Of a DNA stretch of 6,047 bases, positions 1 through 6,047 are shown in pieces. The notes below the pieces were generated by a model that was not told the DNA's origin, searched no databases, and saw only the letters and a list, made by a program, of their open reading frames with translations. Position numbers and translations under genes: made by a program. Source of the DNA: Chryseobacterium sp. (lineage in GTDB: Bacteria > Bacteroidota > Bacteroidia > Flavobacteriales > Weeksellaceae). How positions within the stretch are numbered: the stretch's first letter is position 1; each line of letters begins with the position of its first letter. The stretch spans positions 1 to 6,047 of the forward strand of contig RDDY01000185.1 in the NCBI GenBank assembly GCA_003852805.1. The letters run 5' to 3'.

Positions 1-285
1 CCTAAGGTTCGCCCGGGGCAGGAAACCGCAAATTACTTGGATGATATCTTGTCAAAAATCACCTTGCCGGGCGCAATATTTTTGTCTATCTTTGCAGTCC
101 TTCCGGCAATAGTGCATGGTACAGTCGTCCAAACGGATAGATTTGCCTTGTTCTTTGGCGGAACGTCGCTTTTGATCTTGGTCGGAGTGATTTTGGATAC
201 GGTGCAGCAGATCAACACTTATCTGTTGAACCATCATTATGATGGTCTGATGCAGTCTAAACTGTCCCGCACACCGAATTTATAA
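1..285 (+). CDS. secY: Preprotein translocase subunit SecY, C-terminal part (5' truncated by window edge)
   Basis: The reading frame is open from base 1 and ends at TAA 283-285, giving the last 94 residues of a protein normally about 430-460 residues long. SecY is the membrane channel of the Sec translocon (SecYEG), through which SecA or the ribosome passes unfolded proteins. Visible residues 1-12 (PKVRPGQETANY) match the cytoplasmic loop before TM9; the Arg at 4 aligns by motif with E. coli Arg357, known to matter for SecA-driven export. Residues about 21-42 (ITLPGAIFLSIFAVLPAIV) form TM9. Residues about 47-70, with the family signature FGGTSLLILVGVILDTVQQ, form TM10. A short polar cytoplasmic tail follows. 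The spc-operon neighbourhood fits. Identity is certain; only the N-terminal portion is missing because of the window edge. Confidence 0.97.
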   Translation, partial: PKVRPGQETANYLDDILSKITLPGAIFLSIFAVLPAIVHGTVVQTDRFALFFGGTSLLILVGVILDTVQQINTYLLNHHYDGLMQSKLSRTPNL

Positions 286-315
286 AAAGTAACCTAAAGC
301 TGCAAGCACAATTAT

Positions 316-531
316 ATGGCAAAACAGAAACATATTGAGCAGGACGGCATGATCGTAGAGGCATTGTCCAACGCTATGTTTCGCGTAGAGCTGGAAAATG
401 GTCACGTGCTTATTGCACACATCTCCGGCAAAATGCGTATGCATTACATCAAGCTTCTTCCCGGCGACAAAGTAAGGCTGGAGCTCTCTCCGTACGATTT
501 GTCGAAAGGCAGAATAACCTTCAGGTATTAA
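316..531 (+). CDS. infA: Translation initiation factor IF-1
   Basis: This 71-residue protein is full length for IF-1, the small OB-fold factor that occupies the A site of the 30S subunit during initiation and assists IF-2 and IF-3. It begins [11 protein letters not shown] and carries the nearly invariant segments [23 protein letters not shown] and [10 protein letters not shown], which cover the five-stranded barrel. The ATG at 316 gives the family's normal N-terminus. It lies 30 bases after secY and 63 bases before rpmJ, the usual Bacteroidota placement of infA between these two genes. No Shine-Dalgarno sequence precedes the start (CACAATTAT directly before the ATG). Nothing is odd in the protein itself. 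Confidence 0.98.
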   Translation: MAKQKHIEQDGMIVEALSNAMFRVELENGHVLIAHISGKMRMHYIKLLPGDKVRLELSPYDLSKGRITFRY

Positions 532-541
532 CAACAAAATA

Positions 542-578
542 ATCGGCCCGACAGGAATATTGTTTCCTGTCGGCTGAT
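542..578 (+). repeat. Strong inverted repeat (RNA hairpin) between infA and rpmJ
   Basis: CCGACAGGAA (548-557) and TTCCTGTCGG (564-573) are perfect 10-base complements around a six-base loop. With C547 bulged, the stem extends by five more pairs (542-546 with 574-578, one of them G-U), giving about 15 pairs. No T-run follows (the next bases are CTAATAATG), so it is not a canonical intrinsic terminator. The rpmJ start at 595 is 16 bases past the stem. It could be an attenuator, a processing or stability element, or a U-less terminator. The structure is seen directly; its role is inferred. Confidence 0.7.
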
Positions 579-594
579 CTAATAATGACAACAG

Positions 595-711
595 ATGAAA
601 GTTAGAGCATCAATCAAAAAAAGAAGTGCAGACTGCAAGATCGTCAGAAGAAAGGGCGTTTTGTATGTCATCAACAAGAAAACCCCAAAATTTAAACAAA
701 GACAAGGCTAA
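595..711 (+). CDS. rpmJ: 50S ribosomal protein L36 (bL36), zinc-free type
   Basis: This 38-codon gene encodes a protein starting [10 protein letters not shown] and ending FKQRQG, clearly bL36, a small basic protein of the large subunit that contacts 23S rRNA. The family's classical form carries a zinc ribbon of three cysteines and one histidine. Here only Cys14 remains: the first cysteine position is Ser11, the third falls at Asn27, and the usual histidine is replaced in the TPKFKQ segment. The protein is therefore a 'C-minus' L36 that should not bind zinc. One extra residue in the C-terminal loop makes it 38 rather than 37 residues. It ends at TAA 709-711, three bases before rpsM, implying coupled translation. 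This start is the only ATG giving the family N-terminus; no Shine-Dalgarno sequence is seen. Confidence 0.97.
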   Translation: MKVRASIKKRSADCKIVRRKGVLYVINKKTPKFKQRQG

Positions 712-714
712 TTT

Positions 715-1092
715 ATGGCACGAATTGCAGGTGTAGATTTACCTAAAAACAAAAGAGGCGTTATCGGTCTTACCTATATCTATGGTATCGGGAAGAGCAC
801 CGCTTCTGAGATTTTGAAAAACGCTGGCATCAGCGAAGACAAGAAAGTCAACGAATGGAATGACGATGAATTGGCAGCAATCAGAAACTTCATCACCGAC
901 AACATCAAAGTTGAGGGTGAATTGCGTTCTGAGGTACAATTGAACATCAAGCGTTTGATGGACATTGGCAGCCAACGAGGAATACGTCACAGACTTGGAT
1001 TACCTTTAAGAGGCCAAAGAACGAAGAACAACTCCCGTACACGTAAGGGTAAGAGAAAAACTGTTGCCAACAAGAAGAAGGCAAGTAAATAA
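715..1092 (+). CDS. rpsM: 30S ribosomal protein S13 (uS13)
   Basis: The 125-residue product has the expected length for S13, the head protein of the small subunit that forms bridges to the 50S subunit (B1a/B1b) and contacts P-site tRNA through its tail. It starts [10 protein letters not shown]. The helix-hairpin-like [17 protein letters not shown] lies at 23-39. The signature [15 protein letters not shown] lies at 89-103, followed by a strongly basic tail rich in Lys and Arg (104-125). The start at 715 is only three bases after the rpmJ stop, and rpsK follows after 11 bases, so these are translated from one message. The short upstream gap leaves no separate leader like the S4-binding pseudoknot found before rpsM in E. 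coli. Confidence 0.98.
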   Translation: MARIAGVDLPKNKRGVIGLTYIYGIGKSTASEILKNAGISEDKKVNEWNDDELAAIRNFITDNIKVEGELRSEVQLNIKRLMDIGSQRGIRHRLGLPLRGQRTKNNSRTRKGKRKTVANKKKASK

Positions 1093-1103
1093 TCGTTAGC
1101 ATC

Positions 1104-1493
1104 ATGGCAAAACAAACCAAAACTGTAAAGAAAAGAAAAGTAAAAGTTGACGCGATTGGCGAGGCGCATATCCAAGCCACGTTCAACAACATTATTATTT
1201 CTTTGACAAATAAAGCGGGAGAAGTTATCTCCTGGGCTTCTGCCGGTAAAATGGGTTTCAGAGGTTCGAAGAAAAATACTCCTTTTGCAGCACAGATGGC
1301 TGCTGAAAACTGCGCACAGGTAGCCCACGAGGCCGGTCTGAGAAGAGTGAAAGTTTTCGTGAAAGGTCCGGGCGCGGGTAGAGAATCTGCAATCCGTACG
1401 ATTCACAACTCCGGTATCGAGGTGAGCGAGATCGTAGACGTTACGCCAATGCCTCACAACGGTTGCCGCCCACCAAAAAGAAGAAGAGTATAA
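1104..1493 (+). CDS. rpsK: 30S ribosomal protein S11 (uS11)
   Basis: The 129-residue product matches S11 in length and sequence. S11 sits on the 30S platform, binds the 16S rRNA 690/790 loop region and helps shape the E-site mRNA path. Visible family landmarks are [15 protein letters not shown] (21-35), [22 protein letters not shown] (44-64), [13 protein letters not shown] (86-98) and the C-terminal [13 protein letters not shown] (117-129). Asn119-Gly120 is the site known to form isoaspartate in E. coli S11, and the Asn-Gly pair is kept at the same position here. It starts 11 bases after rpsM and is followed by the longest gap inside the ribosomal block (78 bases). The Lys/Arg-rich N-terminus (1-14) is usual for the Bacteroidota form. 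Confidence 0.98.
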   Translation: MAKQTKTVKKRKVKVDAIGEAHIQATFNNIIISLTNKAGEVISWASAGKMGFRGSKKNTPFAAQMAAENCAQVAHEAGLRRVKVFVKGPGAGRESAIRTIHNSGIEVSEIVDVTPMPHNGCRPPKRRRV

Positions 1494-1537
1494 TCAGAAG
1501 TCAATTGTTCAACTGTTGAAAATTACTTCCGAGAATT

Positions 1538-1564
1538 TTAAACTCTGAACCTTAAACCTTAAAC
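1538..1564 (+). repeat. Short degenerate tandem repeat (TTAAAC-like units) upstream of rpsD
   Basis: Four related units sit in a row: TTAAAC (1538-1543), TGAAC (1546-1550), TTAAAC (1552-1557) and TTAAAC (1559-1564). The last two belong to an exact CTTAAAC duplication (1551-1557 and 1558-1564). The array ends seven bases before the rpsD ATG, so it forms the immediate 5' region of that gene. It is non-coding. It may act as an unstructured ribosome-loading stretch in place of a Shine-Dalgarno sequence, or may simply be a low-complexity expansion. Confidence 0.6.
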
Positions 1565-1571
1565 AAAAACA

Positions 1572-2177
1572 ATGGCAAGATATATAGGTCCAAAAACAAA
1601 GATCGCAAGAAAATTCGGTCAGCCAATCTACGGTGACGACAAGAATTTCGAGAAGAGAAAATTCCCACCCGGGCAACACGGCCCAAACAGAAGGCGCGGC
1701 GCCAAGAAATCTGAGTACGCTATTCAGTTGGCAGAGAAACAAAAAGCCAAATATACGTACGGCATCTTGGAAAGACAGTTCTCCAATATGTACGACAAAG
1801 CGGTTAGCGCAAAAGGCGTTACCGGTGAAGTACTGTTGCAACTGTGCGAATCTCGTCTTGACAATATCGTGTACCGTTTAGGCTTTGCAACAACCAGAGC
1901 GGCGGCTCGTCAGCTGGTAACACACCGTCACATCACGGTAAACGGAGAGATTCTGAACATCCCTTCATACATTGCAAAAGCAGGCGACGTAATTGCTGTC
2001 AGAGAGAAATCCAAATCTTTGGACATCATCAACGACGCATTGGCCGGCCGAGGCAATTATGACTGGTTGCAGTATAACGACGAAAAAAAGAGCGGCACCT
2101 TTATCAGTGCGCCTGAGCGTATCCAGATTCCTGAGGACATCAAGGAACAGCTGATCGTCGAATTATACTCCAAATAA
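1572..2177 (+). CDS. rpsD: 30S ribosomal protein S4 (uS4)
   Basis: The 201-residue protein is full length for S4, a primary 16S rRNA binder that starts assembly of the 30S body and forms part of the mRNA entry pore and helicase. It starts [10 protein letters not shown]. The N-terminal domain includes [10 protein letters not shown] (28-37), and the S4 RNA-binding domain spans about 94-155, containing [29 protein letters not shown] and [13 protein letters not shown]. The only cysteine is at 92, so the N-terminal zinc site of some S4 proteins is absent, as is common. It lies 78 bases after rpsK and 31 before rpoA. S4 is also the autogenous repressor of the alpha operon in E. coli; no matching control site is evident here. 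Confidence 0.98.
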   Translation: MARYIGPKTKIARKFGQPIYGDDKNFEKRKFPPGQHGPNRRRGAKKSEYAIQLAEKQKAKYTYGILERQFSNMYDKAVSAKGVTGEVLLQLCESRLDNIVYRLGFATTRAAARQLVTHRHITVNGEILNIPSYIAKAGDVIAVREKSKSLDIINDALAGRGNYDWLQYNDEKKSGTFISAPERIQIPEDIKEQLIVELYSK

Positions 2178-2208
2178 TCCACCTGAAAAACTTGCTCAAC
2201 CAATCATC

Positions 2209-3204
2209 ATGGCAATATTATCTTTTATAAAACCCGATAAAGTAATTCTTCTAAACTCGACTGACTTCAAAGGACAGTTCGAATTCCGTCCATTGGAGCC
2301 GGGCTTTGGTCTTACCATCGGGAATGCATTGAGAAGAGTACTTCTCTCTTCTCTGGAAGGTTTTGCTATTTCATCTATCAAAATTGAAGGTGTCGAGCAT
2401 GAATTTTCTACAATCCCCGGCGTTATTGAGGACGTTACCGAGATCATTCTCAACCTGAAACAGCTCCGCCTGAAAGCCGCTACCGAGAACGCAGCAGCAG
2501 AACAGGTGACCGTAAAAATCTCCGGCAAAGATCAGATCAAAGCCGGTGATTTCTCAGAATTCATTTCCGGTTATACGGTTCTGAATCCCGAACTGGTTAT
2601 TCTGAACACCAACCAAGACGTTACTTTTGAGATGACTTTCAACATCCAAAAGGGCAGAGGTTACGTTCCGTCGGAGCAAAACAAATCCAATAACGCGCCG
2701 CTGGGCACCATAGCTATCGACTCTATCTTCACACCCATCAAAAAGGTGCAGTACAGTGTCGAGAATTATCGTGTAGAGCAGAAAACCGACTACGAGAAAC
2801 TGGTGTTGGACATTGAAACCGATGGTTCCATTTCACCGCAAAATGCATTAACAGAAGCATCCAAGATATTGATCTACCACTTCATGCTGTTCTCCGATGA
2901 GCGTATTACGCTGGAGACCGAGGCTGTAAAAGCTTCTGCACAGTATGACGAGGAAACCCTGCACACAAGACAGCTGCTTAAAACCAAGCTGGCCGATATG
3001 GATCTGTCCGTACGCGCGCTGAACTGTCTGAAAGCCGCAGAGGTGGAAACACTGGGTGAGCTGGTGTCTTACAGCAAATCTGATCTGATGAAGTTCCGCA
3101 ACTTCGGAAAAAAATCACTTACAGAGTTGGAAGAACTGGTGCACTCCAAAGGGCTGAATTTCGGCTTTGACGTTACGAAATATAAATTGGACGCTGATAA
3201 ATAA
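2209..3204 (+). CDS. rpoA: DNA-directed RNA polymerase subunit alpha
   Basis: The 331-residue product is a complete alpha subunit, whose dimer scaffolds assembly of beta and beta' in the core enzyme. The N-terminal domain (about 1-235) contains the dimerisation and assembly motif [19 protein letters not shown] (30-48) and the segments [15 protein letters not shown] (175-189) and [13 protein letters not shown] (198-210). A polar linker (about 236-258) leads to the C-terminal domain (about 259-322). There [18 protein letters not shown] (268-285) and [12 protein letters not shown] (299-310) form the helices that contact UP-element DNA and activators; Arg269, Asn272 and Lys275 correspond by motif to E. 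coli Arg265, Asn268 and Lys271. So DNA binding by alpha looks intact. It sits between rpsD (31 bases) and rplQ (8 bases), the usual alpha-operon position. Confidence 0.98.
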   Translation: MAILSFIKPDKVILLNSTDFKGQFEFRPLEPGFGLTIGNALRRVLLSSLEGFAISSIKIEGVEHEFSTIPGVIEDVTEIILNLKQLRLKAATENAAAEQVTVKISGKDQIKAGDFSEFISGYTVLNPELVILNTNQDVTFEMTFNIQKGRGYVPSEQNKSNNAPLGTIAIDSIFTPIKKVQYSVENYRVEQKTDYEKLVLDIETDGSISPQNALTEASKILIYHFMLFSDERITLETEAVKASAQYDEETLHTRQLLKTKLADMDLSVRALNCLKAAEVETLGELVSYSKSDLMKFRNFGKKSLTELEELVHSKGLNFGFDVTKYKLDADK

Positions 3205-3212
3205 TTCCTAAA

Positions 3213-3716
3213 ATGAGACACGGAAAAAAAATCAACCACCTCGGCAGAACGGCTTCTCACAGAAGCGCCATGCTCAGCAACATGGCATGTTCACTTATCG
3301 AGCATAAAAGGATCAATACTACCGTAGCCAAAGCCAAGGCGCTTAGAGTATACGTAGAGCCGCTGCTGACCAAAGCAAAAGAAGACAATACACACAACAG
3401 ACGAATTGTTTTCTCTCACTTGCAAAACAAGGAAACAGTAAGCGAACTGTTCCGCACCGTAGGACCAAAGATTGCCGAGCGCAACGGCGGTTACTGCAGA
3501 ATCATCAAGACAGGTTTCCGTTTGGGTGACGGTGCCGATACAGCAATGATCGAACTGGTAGACTTCAACGAAATCTACAACCCGAAAGAAGCTGAGAAGA
3601 AGACCACCAGAAGAAGCAGAAGAAGCACCGCCAAGAAAACCGAAGCGGTTGCCGAAACTCCTGCAACGGAAGAAACTCCTGCAACGGAATCTACCGACGA
3701 GAATACTGCGGAATAA
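3213..3716 (+). CDS. rplQ: 50S ribosomal protein L17 (bL17) with extended low-complexity tail
   Basis: The 167-residue product has a standard L17 core at about 1-122: [17 protein letters not shown], then [26 protein letters not shown], then [25 protein letters not shown]17 lies near the peptide exit tunnel of the 50S subunit. E. coli L17 is about 127 residues, so some 40 residues here are extra. The tail is first basic ([14 protein letters not shown], 129-142) and then acidic and Thr/Ala/Pro-rich (143-167). It contains two copies each of RRS (133-138) and ETPATE (148-159), both from exact DNA duplications. The start is eight bases after rpoA. It is the last gene of the ribosomal block and is followed by a terminator hairpin. 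Core identity is certain; the tail probably protrudes, unstructured, from the ribosome surface. Confidence 0.97.
   Translation: MRHGKKINHLGRTASHRSAMLSNMACSLIEHKRINTTVAKAKALRVYVEPLLTKAKEDNTHNRRIVFSHLQNKETVSELFRTVGPKIAERNGGYCRIIKTGFRLGDGADTAMIELVDFNEIYNPKEAEKKTTRRSRRSTAKKTEAVAETPATEETPATESTDENTAE
3609..3626 (+). repeat. 9-bp tandem duplication in rplQ (Arg-Arg-Ser x2)
   Basis: AGAAGAAGC occurs twice in immediate succession (3609-3617 and 3618-3626), exactly in codon phase, encoding RRSRRS in the basic part of the L17 tail. Identical codons in both copies suggest a recent slippage event or a short low-complexity tract. Confidence 0.85.
3654..3689 (+). repeat. 18-bp perfect tandem duplication in rplQ (ETPATE x2)
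   Basis: The 18-base unit GAAACTCCTGCAACGGAA is present at 3654-3671 and again at 3672-3689 with no mismatch. It is in codon phase and encodes ETPATE twice. Absence of even synonymous differences points to a recent duplication or ongoing slippage, so copy number may vary between strains. Confidence 0.95.
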
Positions 3717-3739
3717 TACTGCACTTAGAAATATATGGA

Positions 3740-3771
3740 AAAGCCACCCACACGGGTGGCTTTCTGCTTTT
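3740..3771 (+). terminator. Intrinsic terminator closing the ribosomal-protein operon
   Basis: AAAGCCACCC (3740-3749) and GGGTGGCTTT (3754-3763) form a perfect 10-pair stem with a four-base ACAC loop. The T-rich stretch TTTCTGCTTTT (3761-3771) overlaps and follows the stem. It starts 24 bases after the rplQ stop, where transcription of the block would be expected to end. GGAAAAGC (3737-3744) can alternatively pair with GCTTTTCC (3766-3773). Confidence 0.85.
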
Positions 3772-3779
3772 CCGCTTCC

Positions 3780-5159
<1,380 letters not shown>

Positions 5160-5175
5160 CAATACCGGTGATAAG

Positions 5176-5206
5176 TTGTAGATGACTTGTCTTTTGCGTA
5201 TTTTTA
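5176..5206 (+). promoter_or_regulatory. Possible promoter for gltA
   Basis: TTG (5176-5178) is followed after 20 bases by TATTTTTA (5199-5206), which matches TAnnTTTG at five of six fixed positions. It lies 22 bases before the gltA ATG in the 69-base eno-gltA gap. Because the gap is AT-rich, a chance match is possible, and gltA could instead be read from the eno promoter. No GC-rich terminator separates the two genes. Confidence 0.3.
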
Positions 5207-5228
5207 ACGAAAATATATTATTCAAATA

Positions 5229-6047
5229 ATGTCAGATAATAAAGTTATTTTAAAATACGACGGGAAGGATTTTGAATACCCGATCGTTGACAGCACTCTG
5301 GGAGACAGAGGTATCGATATTTCCAAACTGAGAACCGACACGGGTCTCATCACCCTCGACATCGGTTACAAGAACACCGGTGCTACCATCAGCGAGATCA
5401 CTTATCTGGACGGTGACAAAGGCGAACTTTACTACAGAGGTTACCCTATAGAGCAGCTGGCCGACAAATCCAACTTTACCGAGGTCATGTACCTTTTGCT
5501 GCAAGGCGAACTGCCGACTCAGGAAGAGTTGACGGCTTTTGAAAACAGAATCAAGCAGGACAACTGGGTGGCCGAAGAGATGAAAAAACTGCTCGACGTT
5601 TTCCCACGTTCTGCGCACCCTATGGGCGTACTGTCATCACTGACTTCAGCGTTGACGGCTTTCAACCCGAAAGCGGTAAACGTAGAGTCAAAGCAAGATT
5701 TGGAGCACGCTTCAGAACTGTTGATCGCCAAGTTTGCTGTGCTTTGCGCTTGGACGTACAGAAAAACAAAAGGCCTTTCTCTGAACCACGGTGACAACAG
5801 CCTGAACTATGTGGAGAACTTCTACAAGATGACTTTCCGCATGCCGAACCAAGAGTTTGAAATGGATCCGGTTGTGGTAAACGCGTTGGATAAACTGTTG
5901 ATCTTGCACGCCGACCACGAGCAGAACTGCTCTGCTTCTACCGTAAGAATGGTAGGCTCTGCACATGCGGGGTTGTTCGCTTCTGTGTCTGCCGGCGTCT
6001 CTGCATTGTGGGGACCATTGCATGGCGGTGCCAACCAGGCGGTGATC
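5229..6047 (+). CDS. gltA: Citrate synthase (type II), N-terminal 273 residues (3' truncated by window edge)
   Basis: The frame opens at ATG 5229, with an in-frame stop at 5205-5207 upstream, and runs off the window without a stop. It covers 273 of roughly 430 residues expected. Citrate synthase condenses acetyl-CoA with oxaloacetate in the first TCA-cycle step. The N-terminal small beta domain contains TGLITLDIGYKNTG and the type II signature ITYLDGDKGELYYRGYPIEQLA (57-78). The helical domain carries LHADHEQNCSASTVR (226-240) and WGPLHGGANQA (261-271). His230 and His265 correspond by motif to oxaloacetate-binding His229 and catalytic His264 of E. coli. The remaining catalytic His and Asp lie beyond the window. 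The type II pattern suggests the hexameric bacterial class, often inhibited by NADH; whether that regulation holds here cannot be judged. Start context is AT-rich without Shine-Dalgarno. Confidence 0.97.
   Translation, partial: MSDNKVILKYDGKDFEYPIVDSTLGDRGIDISKLRTDTGLITLDIGYKNTGATISEITYLDGDKGELYYRGYPIEQLADKSNFTEVMYLLLQGELPTQEELTAFENRIKQDNWVAEEMKKLLDVFPRSAHPMGVLSSLTSALTAFNPKAVNVESKQDLEHASELLIAKFAVLCAWTYRKTKGLSLNHGDNSLNYVENFYKMTFRMPNQEFEMDPVVVNALDKLLILHADHEQNCSASTVRMVGSAHAGLFASVSAGVSALWGPLHGGANQAVI

Noticed and set aside
138..145. TAGATTTG as a second promoter -7 box in secY
   Set aside because: No TTG lies at the right distance upstream and it is explained by Asp-Arg-Phe codons; kept only as a side remark to the better match at 64-94.
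542..578. Calling the infA-rpmJ hairpin an intrinsic terminator
   Set aside because: No T-run follows and the downstream genes are essential and tightly linked, so a firm terminator call is not supported.
987..1457. 156-codon open frame on the minus strand across rpsM/rpsK
   Set aside because: It lies wholly antisense to two certain ribosomal genes, shows no recognisable family features and reflects codon bias of the sense strand.
5199..5215. TATTTT/AAAATA repeat as a terminator after eno
   Set aside because: The stem is only six A-T pairs with no GC core, too weak for confident termination.

Overview
This window is a piece of the conserved ribosomal-protein supercluster of a Bacteroidota bacterium, most likely class Flavobacteriia. 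Three things point there. The sequences of IF-1, L36, S4, RNA polymerase alpha and enolase look like that group (for example the enolase [14 protein letters not shown] stretch and a cysteine-poor L36). The promoter-like sites fit the TTG-N(17-23)-TAnnTTTG pattern of that phylum. None of the nine visible starts is preceded by a clear Shine-Dalgarno sequence. Base composition looks moderate rather than strongly AT-rich, so I do not name a genus.

All genes are on the + strand. The first block is translation and secretion machinery: the end of secY (1-285), infA (316-531), rpmJ (595-711, too short for a routine ORF cutoff), rpsM (715-1092), rpsK (1104-1493), rpsD (1572-2177), rpoA (2209-3204) and rplQ (3213-3716). 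This corresponds to the end of the spc operon joined to the alpha operon, apparently as one transcription unit. Gaps are 3 to 78 bases; the two largest (infA-rpmJ and rpsK-rpsD) hold an inverted repeat and a short tandem repeat respectively. A GC-rich hairpin with a T-rich tail (3740-3771) closes the block.

The second block is central metabolism: eno (3864-5159), with a perfect TAnnTTTG element and a hairpin-forming leader upstream, followed 69 bases later by gltA (5229 to the window edge, 273 codons seen). Enolase makes phosphoenolpyruvate in glycolysis and citrate synthase admits acetyl-CoA to the TCA cycle, so the pair sits at two control points of carbon flow beside the growth-rate-linked ribosomal genes.

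The genes are ordinary, intact housekeeping genes and I see no mobile element, CRISPR array, tRNA, rRNA or undescribed multi-gene system. The points worth a second look are small: a strong hairpin between infA and rpmJ, a four-unit TTAAAC-like repeat before rpsD, exact codon-phase duplications in the L17 tail, an alternative fold in the terminator, a possible promoter inside secY, and the lack of room for an E. coli-style S4 control site.
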